From: Valencia hispanica
Lineage: Eukaryota > Chordata > Actinopteri > Cyprinodontiformes > Valenciidae
Assembly: GCA_963556495.2 (NCBI GenBank)
Contig: OY747702.1
Span: 72,001-136,000, forward strand
Length of the DNA stretch: 64,000 nucleotides
Reading direction: 5' to 3'
Numbering within the stretch: the stretch's first letter is position 1; each line of letters begins with the position of its first letter. Under the pieces are notes generated by a model that was not told where the DNA came from, did no database searches, and worked only from the letters and a program-made list of their open reading frames with translations. Positions 19,945 to 30,300 of this stretch are shown in pieces. Made by a program: the position numbers and the translations under genes.

Positions 19945-20006
19945 CCTCCTGGTCTTCAGCATTACATCCAGGACTTCCAGGCCGCCGTAATCTTCGCTCC
20001 GAGACG

Positions 20007-20933
20007 ATGGATATGGGAGGATTCGTCAAGCAGACCACTCTACCGTCATACTGGGGGGTCGGCCAGCCGTATGAGCCGTTGAGCGCTCCGCCATCACCTG
20101 TGGGGTTCGGCTACGCTAACCCTTATCATCCACCGTCAATTTCATCGCTCTCGCCGTGCTACTCTCCACCATCCCCAGTGTTCTCTCTTTCGGAGATTCT
20201 GCCTGCAGATGCCCAGCCCGACGCTTGGGTCGAGGGATCATACAACCCTGAAGCTGGGGGAGCGGGTCACCCTTATTTCAACTACTATCGGCCGCCTACA
20301 CCGAAACATCGCTGTGTAAGACCCCCTCTATCTACTTCAACCCCGGTGCCTATGCCCGATCTCGAGGGAGAGTGTGATGGACCTTCAGCGCCCAGCGGTG
20401 GTGGGACCCCCGATGCGCCGGAATGCGCGGCACCGGAACACGGGTGTGCGTCTCAGGATGAGGGGGATGATTCTCTGGCTCTGGTTGAGGTTGACGAGTG
20501 GGACCTGGTGGACGGTTTGATGTCATCCAGGTTCATCAAGGCTGTAAAGACTGCTGTTCTGCATCTATTTCACATGACCAGTGCTGCTTATCAGAAAGAT
20601 AACTGTTATGGATGTCAAATTAGCCATCCCAGTCAGTTGCAGCATCAATGCCTAGAGCTAATGGATGAGGATTATTACCAACTCCACTTTCAATCCGTCA
20701 TGCGACAACTTCTTACCCCGCGATTCATTCCAGCTATTCAAATTCTGCTGGTAAATCGGAACATACATGATGATGATCTGAAGGTGAAAACAGTAGCTGA
20801 AACCGTTCTACATGAGCTGAGGAGTATGCAGGGGGTCTACAGCGCGATTCAAGCTGTGTATGGCGATAGGGATGATGAAGCCATCCAGGAAGAACTCAGG
20901 ACTGTCTCCCGATGCTATGGTTATGAAATCTGA
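20007..20933 (+). CDS. Second Cys/His-motif protein, intact (copy B)
   Basis: The 308-residue product has two parts. Residues 1-130 are rich in Pro, Ser, Tyr and Gly (SPCYSPPSPVFSLSEI), like a disordered activation or interaction region, followed by an acidic stretch to about 170. Residues ~175-300 form a helical domain (FIKAVKTAVLHLFHM) with CYGC ... HPSQ ... HQC, a C-x2-C-x9-H-x-C set likely to bind zinc. The ATG fits the TATA box 63 bases upstream, and AATAAA follows at 21,051. It has its own promoter and lies beside the integrase end. Its C-terminal domain resembles that of the preceding small gene. I cannot assign a known family; a regulatory role is inference only. Confidence 0.68.
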   Translation: MDMGGFVKQTTLPSYWGVGQPYEPLSAPPSPVGFGYANPYHPPSISSLSPCYSPPSPVFSLSEILPADAQPDAWVEGSYNPEAGGAGHPYFNYYRPPTPKHRCVRPPLSTSTPVPMPDLEGECDGPSAPSGGGTPDAPECAAPEHGCASQDEGDDSLALVEVDEWDLVDGLMSSRFIKAVKTAVLHLFHMTSAAYQKDNCYGCQISHPSQLQHQCLELMDEDYYQLHFQSVMRQLLTPRFIPAIQILLVNRNIHDDDLKVKTVAETVLHELRSMQGVYSAIQAVYGDRDDEAIQEELRTVSRCYGYEI

Positions 20934-21050
20934 TATGTACTAATTTTGGTTATATCTCCTCTGATATAAATGGTATAGTTTATTCCTGACGTGTTTTGTT
21001 TTTTATTCATTTGTTTTTATAATTGTGAAATGCTATGGTTTTAAACTTGT

Positions 21051-21056
21051 AATAAA
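21051..21056 (+). promoter_or_regulatory. Poly(A) signal after the second Cys/His gene (copy B)
   Basis: AATAAA lies 118 bases past the stop at 20,933 and before the integrase start at 21,150. It separates the two transcription units. Confidence 0.65.
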
Positions 21057-21149
21057 AAAACTTTGATCCAATCATATGGTTCATCTATCTGATTAATACA
21101 AGGGTTAAATTACACTAGCCGTTCTCCTGTACTATCATTCGACAGTAAA

Positions 21150-22239
21150 ATGTCAGAACAGAGGGTGTTGACCAATGCATACTATGACCCCGCCCATCCG
21201 GGGAGCTATGGGGGTGTTGACAGATTGAGAAGGGGTTTAAAGGACAGAGAAGGGCATGTGATTGGTGTCGAAAAAGTAAAAGACTTTCTTTCAGGCGAGG
21301 ACACCTACACGTTGCATAAACCTGCACGAGTAAAGTTTCCCCGGAATTGTGTTTTTGTAACCAAACCCTTGAAGCAATTCCAGGCCGACTTATGTGACAT
21401 GCAAGCCTTGGCGACACATAACGACGGATTCAACTATTTACTAACGGAGATTGATGTCTTTTCAAAAAAGGCGTATGTGCGTGCTTTAAAGAGAAAGACG
21501 GGGTGTGAGGTCGTTAAGGGGTTTGAATCAGTTTTTCAAGAGTCAAATTCCACAAAAATTACAGACGGATGCTGGTAAAGAGTTTTATAATAAACAATTT
21601 AAGTTAATGATGAAGAAATATGGTATTACCCACTTTAGTACAGCCAGTGATCTAAAGGCATCTGTTGTTGAGCGCTTCAATCGCACTCTGAAGGGTAGAA
21701 TGTGGAGATATTTCACCGCTAATAACACCTTCCGGTACATCGACGTCCTTCAAAAGCTAGTGGAGAGTTACAACCACAGCTTCCACTCGAGCATTAAGAT
21801 GACACCTATGCAAGTGACGTCAGAGAATACTCCTCAAGTCATGAAAAACCTCTATTGCATCACCCCATCGATAGACTCTGGTAAAATAAAGACAAAGTTT
21901 AAGAAAGGGGATCTGGTCAGAATATCAAAGCTACGTGGGGTATTTGATAAGAAATATGAGAACAGCTTCACAGATGAAATATTTACGGTTGACCGATGCA
22001 TACTCCGCTACCCCCCAGTGTACGAGTTAGTTGATTATGATCAGGATCGAATACACGGATCGTTTTATGAGGCCGAATTGCAGAAAGTAAAAATTAATGG
22101 TGAGCGGGTGTATAACGTGGACAAGATTTTAAAGCGGCGGAGAGTCAACGGGGAGGACCAAGTCTTTGTGAGGTGGAGAAATTGGCCCGAAAAATTCAAC
22201 AGTTGGGTCAGAGCATCAGATGTTAAAAGTGTCAAATAA
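21150..22239 (+). pseudogene. INT: Retroviral-type integrase with chromodomain, frameshifted (copy B)
   Basis: The start ATG at 21,150 is present, and the N-terminal region before the catalytic core is in frame. A two-base loss in an AG repeat at about 21,540 shifts the frame between the first catalytic Asp and the second. The rest (21,545-22,239) contains D (TDAGKEF), E (VVERFNRTL) and the C-terminal chromodomain ending at 22,236. Full length would be about 363 codons. Copy A is damaged at a different place (start region). Confidence 0.9.
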
Positions 22240-22367
22240 TATCGCCCACAAAACCGTGTAACACATCGTCGATTCACTATAAAGCGTGGGTTCTACAGAC
22301 TATGATTAATTAGTAAACCTTACCTTCCAAAGCCTTTAGATGACTTTTTTGCTCCGTCAAATTCACA

Positions 22368-23177
22368 ATGTCTGATGAGGGGTTCTATGTAACTCTACCT
22401 TCCAACGCCAGCGGAGAGGTATTTAGAGATAACACGAGCTCAAATTATACTACAGACCTTCCCAAGGCTTTTGAGCTAAGTGGAGACTGGGTAGTGGGAC
22501 TGTGTGAAATTGTCTACCCTCATACATGGTATAACCTGTCGGATCAGCATTCATACATTGATTTAAAGAAGGTTGTTTATGAGGTGGGAGACAAATCTAA
22601 AGATGAGAGGAATACACCCCGTATAGAATACGCCAGGTCCAAGTTTTCCGGAGGGGGGTATTTTGAGAGACCTCAAGACCTCTCAGATGCTCTAGTCCCA
22701 GCCGTGAAGAAATATGACAGGAGCATCGATCTCTCCTACAATAATGTCTCGAAAAAATTTGACTTCAGGGGGGATGGAAGGTACAAAATTCGAGCTAGCA
22801 GCCCTCTCTCCATCATGCTCGGTTTGAACGCCGACGAAGGGTGGACCATCTCCAACAGACCTGCGCCCCACCCAGCGGATCTCGGCACTGGTGTATATAA
22901 CCTGTTTGTCTACACAGACATAATCCATTTCCAAACTGTTGGTGACAGTCACTCACCTCTGCTCGGTGTCGTAAACATAAATGGTAAATTCGGTGACGTG
23001 ATTGGTGTGAGGTATAACACAGTACATTACCTCCCCGTTTCAAAAAGCTATATCAAGACAATCTGCATACAGGTAAAAACAGATCGTAACGAGTGTGTGA
23101 ACTTTGTATACGGGAAGACGATCGTGAAGCTGCACTTTAAACCGGTTTTGACACCTGCGGTAAAATGGCATACTTAA
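22368..23177 (+). CDS. mCP: Minor capsid protein, penton-like single jelly roll (copy B)
   Basis: 269 residues, intact, differing from copy A by only a handful of substitutions (for example Arg for Lys near residue 20 and Phe for Ile near 35). The position between integrase and core-protein genes and the length match the Polinton vertex protein. The leader from 22,240 to 22,367 has no obvious TATA box. The stop overlaps the next gene by 13 bases, so translation of the next frame may depend on this one or on splicing. Confidence 0.85.
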   Translation: MSDEGFYVTLPSNASGEVFRDNTSSNYTTDLPKAFELSGDWVVGLCEIVYPHTWYNLSDQHSYIDLKKVVYEVGDKSKDERNTPRIEYARSKFSGGGYFERPQDLSDALVPAVKKYDRSIDLSYNNVSKKFDFRGDGRYKIRASSPLSIMLGLNADEGWTISNRPAPHPADLGTGVYNLFVYTDIIHFQTVGDSHSPLLGVVNINGKFGDVIGVRYNTVHYLPVSKSYIKTICIQVKTDRNECVNFVYGKTIVKLHFKPVLTPAVKWHT

Positions 23178-23611
23178 CACACAGACAAGAACCAACGCGG
23201 TTTGTCCAATATTATGTGAACCAGACGGGTGGTGAGCTTCCCGGGTTTTCTGGACAGCCTGTCATGTATGGTCGTGGATTTGGATCTGTGTTTGCCCGCC
23301 TCTTCCGGTTTATATCCCCATTTGTTAAGAAAGGAGTGTCGACTGCTAAACCGCACCGTAAAGCTGCGGCATCGAATATAGCTTCGGACGTCTTTGGGAG
23401 GGCGGTCGATAAAATCAAGAGCAAGATCGGTCAGAATTCTGATGCTCAGGAAGGTTCAGGAATAATGATCTTATCAAGACGAGGACGAAAGAGACCCCCT
23501 GGAGAGCGTGTTTGGATGACTAGAAAACAAGCCAAGACAAAGAAAAAGAAACCACTCAGGGTGAGCAGGCAGAGGGGAAGGAAGTCCGGCAGAGGCTCTG
23601 ACATATTTTAA
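23165..23611 (+). CDS. Small basic core/pX-like virion protein, intact (copy B)
   Basis: The 148-residue product has a very basic C-terminal third (RRGRKRPPGERV, KTKKKKPLRVSRQRGRK), as expected for a DNA-condensing core protein. The N terminus shows QTGG-E (about 21-25) and M-Y-G-R-G (about 34-38); both match adenain cleavage consensus forms, and the protease gene lies in the same block. The middle has an amphipathic segment (VFARLFRFISPFVKKGV). Its start overlaps the end of the minor capsid gene. Copy A is cut short at residue 89. A pVI/pX-like role is inferred. Confidence 0.78.
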   Translation: MAYLTHRQEPTRFVQYYVNQTGGELPGFSGQPVMYGRGFGSVFARLFRFISPFVKKGVSTAKPHRKAAASNIASDVFGRAVDKIKSKIGQNSDAQEGSGIMILSRRGRKRPPGERVWMTRKQAKTKKKKPLRVSRQRGRKSGRGSDIF

Positions 23612-23623
23612 CTGAATAGGAAT

Positions 23624-25005
23624 ATGGCTCTACTACACGTCAAATCGGGAGAGTGTACGCTCGGTGAGCTTGACTTATTTTCAGCGCCTATGACTCAACT
23701 AGGAGATAGGCACCAGCCGCCCCGCAACCCTACATAGGATGGACGGGTATGGAAAATGGATGGATGACTCAACTATCGGTAGAGGATAAGCTGTACACTG
23801 AGATTTCACCCCTTTCGGCCATCACCGATGGAGGACCGATAGAATTTTTTATCCCTGGTGGGGGCGAGTCGTATACCGATTTAAATGACATGTTGATCCA
23901 TCTCAGAGTTAAAATTAGCAATGCTAACGGATCGCCCATGGCTCGTGACGCTAAGGTCGGGTTAATTAACTACCCTCTGAACACAATTTTTTCCCAATGT
24001 GATGTAACCCTTGGAGACCGTTTAATATCGCAGTCCAGCGCTACGCATCCTTATAGAGCTATGATCGAAACATTGCTTAATTATTCAGATCAAACCCTTA
24101 AAAGCCAGTTCAGTGCAGGGCTTTTTTATAAAGATACAGCCGATGAAATGGATTCTACAGAGACTATTGATGGACCGAATGAAGGATTAAACAAACGTGC
24201 CTCCTTTACAGCCCAATCTCGAGAGGTGCACCTGCTAGGACCGCTTCATGCTGACATATTATTCTGTGAAAGACTACTTTTGAACTCTGTTGACATGAGA
24301 ATTAAGCTAACCCGAGCAAGCGATGCGTTCTGTCTTATGGGTGCTGCAGATTCTACTTTCAAACTATGGATTTTAGGTGCAGCTCTCTTTGTCAAAAAGG
24401 TGACAGTATCTCCCGCCGAACGGCTTGGTCATGAGACCGCATTAATGAAAGGAAATGCTTTGTACCCGGTATCACGTGTGAATGTAAAAACATACTCTAT
24501 TCCTGAACATTCAAGAATATGCACTCAGTAGAACCTGTTCTTGGGTATGACACCTAAATATGTGGTTATTTCGATGGTCAATCACCAGGCCTTCACAGGA
24601 GCGCACAATTTGAATCCGTTTTCATTCAACCATTATAACATGGAGTATCTAGCTCTGTCCCGTGATGGCAGACAGATTCCTGCTAAGGCCTTCCAGCCCA
24701 ACTTCGATCAGGGTAATTCTGTACGAGAATATTACAACCTGTTTACATCCACAGGGAGGCATTTAAAGGATCTCCCCCTAAGCATAACTAGGGAGGACTT
24801 TAACACGGGTTACGCATTATTTGCTTTTAATCTCGACCCATGTGCTGAATCTGAAGCACTATCACCAGTACGCAGTGGTAACATTAGGCTAGAAATGAGA
24901 TTCAGAACACCGTTACGGCACACAACAACGCTGATTGTATACGCGTGCTACGACTCCATCCTGGAAATAGACTCTAAAAGAAGAGTTTTGGTGGATTATT
25001 ATTAA
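23624..25005 (+). pseudogene. MCP: Major capsid protein (double jelly roll), broken twice (copy B)
   Basis: The natural ATG is at 23,624. After 25 codons the frame is broken by a 63-bp retroposon fragment plus its 11-bp duplication (23,701-23,774). The capsid frame resumes at TQLSVEDKLY and runs to 24,531, where a Glu codon is replaced by TAG (about 24,529-24,531). It then continues in the same frame to 25,005. Neither break is shared with copy A. The gene lies 12 bases from the core-protein stop and 12 bases from the protease start. Confidence 0.86.
23701..23763 (+). mobile_element. 63-bp retroposon tail insertion with 11-bp target duplication
   Basis: The direct repeat ATGACTCAACT occurs at 23,690-23,700 and 23,764-23,774. 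Between them sit 63 bases ending GGAAAATGGATGG, the 3' tail type of common fish LINE/SINE families. Copy A has the empty site. The 74-base gain is not a multiple of three. Confidence 0.88.
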
Positions 25006-25017
25006 CCACTTGGAAAC

Positions 25018-25560
25018 ATGAATAATCACGAACTCGATGCAATACTCAGTCATCTGCTTGGGAAGCTTTTCTGCGGTGTATGGGCCAGCGACCAACTGGA
25101 GCTGCTACCACTAACATTCCCCAGACCGGCTTATTTTATCGTCAATACACACCCTTCTAACATGCCTGGGGAACACTGGCTAGCCCTCACTCTGGAAGAG
25201 GGTGGTAAAGCAACGTTTTTTGACTCTTACGGGTACTCGCCAGAATTTGTCTATTACCCTTCATCCATTTTGGATTTTTTGAAAGATCATTCGTCTGTGA
25301 TAATGTATCATAACCAACAATTTCAGAGCGTTCAATCTTCTGTTTGTGGGCATCACTGTATTTTTTATTTATGCCATAGAGCCTGTGGTCTCTCCATGCA
25401 GCAAGTTTTATCAAAGTATTGTCAAATTCCTGAATCAAATGATGAGATTGTATCTAACTTTGTCAAAAAGTATGTGAAATGTGCTATGAAGCGAAACACA
25501 ACGTTTTTCACGCATAGAACCTGTTCTCTAGATGTGTTTAAAGATTGTTACGGGTTTTGA
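25018..25560 (+). CDS. PRO: Adenain-like cysteine protease, intact (copy B)
   Basis: The 180-residue product is slightly shorter than adenovirus protease (about 204). His53 in GEHW, Asp69 in FFDS, Gln103 and Cys110 in VCGHHC make the catalytic set in the order and spacing of the adenain (C5) family. It would process core and capsid precursors in assembling virions; candidate sites are in the two small basic proteins. A poly(A) signal follows at 25,617. It is the last gene of the plus-strand block. Confidence 0.9.
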   Translation: MNNHELDAILSHLLGKLFCGVWASDQLELLPLTFPRPAYFIVNTHPSNMPGEHWLALTLEEGGKATFFDSYGYSPEFVYYPSSILDFLKDHSSVIMYHNQQFQSVQSSVCGHHCIFYLCHRACGLSMQQVLSKYCQIPESNDEIVSNFVKKYVKCAMKRNTTFFTHRTCSLDVFKDCYGF

Positions 25561-25616
25561 AATGTAAGAGAATATGTATCAAATGTATTAGACTTATGAT
25601 GTTTAACATGGAATGA

Positions 25617-25661
25617 AATAAACCTGTACGCATGAAATTATGTGAACAGATATCGTTTATT
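25617..25661. promoter_or_regulatory. Convergent poly(A) signals (copy B)
   Basis: AATAAA on plus at 25,617-25,622 ends the capsid-protease block. TTTATT at 25,656-25,661 is AATAAA on minus for the polB-ATPase block. The arrangement is the same as at 3017-3061. Confidence 0.75.
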
Positions 25662-25752
25662 GTGAAAAGAAACAACGCTTATTCTGTAGTCATGCAGCTA
25701 GGGGGAGAATGTGAGCCAGCTGGGGGCTCGGGTTGCCTTACGAAGAGACTTT

Positions 25753-26344
25753 TTACTGAAATGATCTTCCGCTCTGGTCCAGAGGGGTGATAACGTAACA
25801 CTCTTACGCTTTCTGCGTGGTACCTGCGCATTCTGAGGCCAAACTGGTGACATCATGAACGACCTCCTTCTTTCCCGGCGTTTTGTAGCAGTTGGAGCCT
25901 TTAAAGACGGCCAAACTGGTGTCATCAATACGCGCTTTTTATTTTTTTAATTTCCTGCCTCCCCTCTCATCCACGACACTCTCAACGGCAGGTGTAGAAG
26001 AGGTCTCTGCGGAGTCTAGACCGTCTAGACCTCGGCTATACCCACTAACGATCTGGTTGTCCTTCGGGGGGTCATCATTCGCACGGTCTCTCTGCAGCGA
26101 TAGGGTGACACGCGGCTCTTCGTTCTCTCCTTGCTTAAGGAGGGTTAGGTATTTCTGAAGTAATGCGTGGTAGCGTTTAATTTTCTCGTACGATGCACTG
26201 TTTGGGTCATCCAATATTGCCTGCATGTCCTTATCAGCGTCATCCTGAGCCTGGTCGTATGGTTCCGGAGTTATCCCGTTGCTTCAGACAATTTAATTGA
26301 TGCGGCGAGACTAGAAAAATTTTCTGTGATGCTCTCAGTGTCAT
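25753..26344 (-). pseudogene. SPxW-repeat basic protein gene, frameshifted (copy B)
   Basis: This is the counterpart of 2341-2925. ATG is at 26,344. A two-base deletion near 26,255 shifts the frame after about 30 codons, and an indel in an A-rich stretch near 25,940-25,950 shifts it again before the repeats. The SPVWP units and basic spacers at the C terminus are still readable. The stop is kept at 25,753-25,755. Confidence 0.72.
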
Positions 26345-26353
26345 AATACACGT

Positions 26354-26691
26354 CTACCGGCGGAATATTCCAGCCACCAATTCCCCGAGAAACGGTATTA
26401 CAGCTGCAATCAGCGGGAGAATTCCTCCTGTCTGGGTTTTCAATGTCTGTCGTTTGCGCTTTACCCCACCTTCCGATCAGCCAACAGTCTGAGGATTTTT
26501 TTCTGCTTCTTAAGTCTGTTGTATTGTGTTGTGGACAGCTTGATGTTCCCTTTCAGCACATTTAAAGCAATCTCGCACAAAGTTTGTAGAAAGTCGGGAG
26601 AACAATGAGTTAGGATATCTTTACGTTTCTGGGGTGTGGAATGAAAAAGAGCCCCTAGTAACGGTGCATTTCTTTTTATGCGTGCCGACAT
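26354..26691 (-). pseudogene. Small basic protein gene, frameshifted (copy B)
   Basis: This is the counterpart of 1993-2331. One T is missing after GGGG at about 26,462, so the frame stops after LLADRKVG, before the QTGG site and hydrophobic tail. The remainder is preserved in another frame. Confidence 0.74.
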
Positions 26692-26696
26692 GTTGG

Positions 26697-27380
26697 TCAC
26701 TTGTTCTTAGCTATGTAAACAGCCGGCCACTGTCCAGGAAGTAAACCTGTCCTGAGCCTGTATTGGTCTGGTGTGTCAGGGCTTAGGTCTACACATAAAT
26801 AGCCGTGTGGTTGGCTGGTAGCATCTTCAAAACTCTCCATGAAAAAGGGCTTCTGTCCAGGGAAAATTTGACGGGCTAAATTTGCTACCTGCAATCTGTC
26901 ACGTGGGTTTTAAAACAAGACCATATAATTACAATTAAGACTGATAGTTCGAGTATGTTTCCCTTTGAGAAACACATTCTGAGTCAACATCATAACGCTC
27001 ATGTTTCTATGGTGTCGATATTGTGTAAATATTTTCACCACCTCTGGATGCTCAGCTGCTTGAATGAGTACATCATCGAGAATCAATAGATGCAATTGAT
27101 CTGGGGGGAATAAAACATCATCTTCAAAGGAATGAGGCAATCCTTCGATGAATTTAATTGATTTATTAATCTTCATCAACTCCGTATACAATGGTTGGAA
27201 TGAAGTGTAGATCCAAACAATATTTTCAGGTACAGAATCCATCACATGTAGACAATTAATCAAAACATTTTTTACAAAAAAAGACTTCCCACAGCCACTC
27301 GGGCCTACCACAAGACTTGAAAAAGGAGTTTTAAATCTTGGGTCAAAGTTAATCGCTTCCAGTTCACCCTGACGCTGCAT
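26697..27380 (-). pseudogene. ATP: A32-like packaging ATPase, one nonsense codon (copy B)
   Basis: The ATG is at 27,380. Walker A is canonical here (GPSGCGKS), and Walker B (HLLILDD) is present. A Lys codon after NYMVLF is changed to TAA at about 26,907-26,909, removing the last ~70 residues. Reading then continues in the same frame to 26,697. It starts ten bases after polB ends and nearly abuts the small basic gene. Confidence 0.88.
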
Positions 27381-27389
27381 TTTCCCCCC

Positions 27390-30300
27390 TCAAAAACCAA
27401 ATGGTAGCGTCGTTCCATCTGGGAACAACCTCCGCTTGTCATAGACCACCCTGAAAGTTTTGGTAAATGAATGATTCCTCAGATGGAACCCGTTTTTATC
27501 ACGTTTGACGGAATGCTGCGGTGCTTTGAGTACCTCGCCTCTCTCACCACCCAGGTAACCGTCAACAAGTCCCGTCATTGTATCAAAATTCACCCTTTCA
27601 CAGCATTCTATGGTTCGCGATATCCCCTTTGCTCTCATCACGACCTTCCCCCTGTGCTTTGTCTGATATGAGTAACTCTTTGGCACCGCGGCAACAAACT
27701 CCTGAATGGTGTCCCCTGGAGGGAGCTCGTTTGTCAAGTCACCCAAATAGCTACCTGTCGGCAGAGAGCTCTCGCCTTCGCGCACAACATAAATCACACT
27801 GTCTGTGTCAAGGTAGAGTACCCGTTCTTGGAGCTGGTGTAGGTATCTGAATAACTCTAAGCGTGCGTAAGCTGTTGTAAATGCGGCAACAAACACATTG
27901 GTGGTTTTGTTAGGGGGCGTTACACAGTTTTTGTTGTACCTCCATTGAATCATAACCATCTTGGGGTTCAGAAAGCTGAAGTATGTCACAACGAACTTCC
28001 CTGAAAACAGGAACTCAAAAAACTTGTCAGGGTGTTTAATGATTGAGGTTTGGGTTTGGTCATTTTTTTGATCAAACTTCCCCCAAAGCGAATTCAAACA
28101 CAGCTTGGCTACTTGACGTTTTGCCGGGTTTACTTTAATTTTTTCAGGGTCTAACTCTACACCCTGATTCCCCATGAAATCCTGGATGTATTTCTGTCTG
28201 TCCTCCTCGATCTCTACACCCTCGGGATAACCTGAAGCTTCCTGCTTGGTCTTCAAAAAGGAGTTGACATACTTTGCAAAGATCTGATCGCTATGCTGCT
28301 CAAAGTGCCACACCTCAATGATCTGATCGATTCTGTAGCCATGTGAAAGGGCTTCTTTAACCTCTTCAGACACCCATACACCTGTTAAGGCTCTCTCAGT
28401 GTCAGTGTGGGTGCACCTATGTGTCTGATTGTTCTCCAATGCACATGTGCGACAGAGGGTGAATACAAGCTTTCCATGATCTGTTCTGAATGGTAGAATG
28501 GGGAAATAAAGACCACGAGGTGGTGAAATGACTGCTTTGATAAATCCATAATAATTTCTAGAATCATCAAAGTTTTCCCTGTTTATGATCGGGTGCCCTA
28601 CAGGAAAGCTTTTCGTCTTCTGAACAAATGGGTAAAGACTACACACGTCCTGGTAAAGAACCTGCTCACCGGGGGCTGCAGAGTACCTCAACCTGACTGC
28701 ACATGTACGCCCTCCAAAAAGCGCTTCTCGGGGGGTAAGTGGTGCAGGAGCCTGGTAGGTCATCATGAACCGCTTCACATCAGCGTTACTCTTCTTCATT
28801 TCTTCCCACTCATGTTCCCACATCACCTCAAGCTTTATACCGTACACAGTCCTCAGCACATGCTCCCTCTCCATGGTCGCAGCGTAGAGCTGCCCATAAG
28901 GCACACCGGTCAATGGACTCTCAGCTGTCGGATAGCGACAGGTGCTGCAGCCATGATGCTCACAGCCATGGAACTCAAACCCTATTTTACGCTCCCCTAC
29001 CTCCAGGTAACCGTCTAAAAAGTATGGTCCAATCTTTTTCTCACTACCCCTTAGAGCGTGCTGTAATCTAACATTCCTTGTATTTGCAACATATTCTAAC
29101 CACTCAATGGAAGCTGTGGAAAACTTTTTAAACTGTTCGCTGTTGTCTGTCGGTGAAGGAACAGCGAGAGTGTCCGCCTTCAGATGATTACTTTGAAACA
29201 CTTTCATACAAGCACTTGCGATGGTGATCCTGTTAAAAGGGTCAATCTCACTGTCGTTAAAAAAACTCCTGCCAAAACCTTGTACATCCTTGTAGGAGTA
29301 TCTCCACATCATTCTTACAGTAAAAGAGAGCCTCCTTTTTAAAGTCAAACACGCCCTTGCTAACCTCAGCGTACCATGTATAGAATTCCTCCTGCTCAGC
29401 ACGATTCATTCGCTCAACACCGTAAAATGATGGCAGCGGGTAAGAACCTACATAGCTCAGATTGTCAGAGGATGAGAAACGGTGTGGGAAATAGCCCTTG
29501 CTATGGTCAGGAAAACCAAGGGCTTCAGGCATTTTACTAAGTTTCATGGGAAGGAAAGATAGGCTGTCAATGAACCTCAAACCGTAATCAGGATCAGTGA
29601 TGCTCAGAATTTTACACCCTTGCATAATGATGTCAGGATTTAAACCCATCTCCGTCATTGCATTCAGAACAAGGTAGGAATCAAAAGCTCTAGCATTATG
29701 GGCTACACATGTGTAATTCCGACGGCCTGGCCTCCTGATTTCACGGATAAACTCGTGAATACAATCACTGCCGTAGGCTGACCACTCCTCACCAGATGTG
29801 GACTTTGAACAGATCAGAAATGGAACATGCTCACCCTGCGCACCAGGGAAAGTTTCAATATCGTAAAAAATCACCTTCTCACTTATTTCGGTATCGACAG
29901 AGCATGTCTGGATATAACATTTATGGTCTGATGCTGGCTGGTCCTTGTCAAGCTTACCCCCACAAATCCTACACTTCTTCCCTTGACACACATGCTTCTT
30001 GCCTGTTGTGAGACTCTGGTTATAGTTTAACCCACAGTTGGGACATTTCTTCACCTGATCACAATGACTGACCATCACACGCGCCCTGGGTTTTAGCTCA
30101 GGTACTTTATGTCTATCGTAACACGTCTGGTTCTTGCAATATCTGTTACAGTCATGACAAAGAATCAGATTTGTAACCCCCTGAGCACACGCTGCATCAT
30201 TGCAGACAGCGCACGAACCTTTGCATACATGATTGTATTTATGCCCTATAGGATCGAAACAGTAGTGACAAATATCCCGAGCCCCTATAAAACCCTTCAA

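Noticed and set aside
29257..29290. Possible programmed frameshift in polB at the A7/T7 run
   Set aside because: The change needed is not the -1 shift of usual slippery sites, no stimulatory structure is evident, and many other genes in this copy are broken by similar homopolymer indels.
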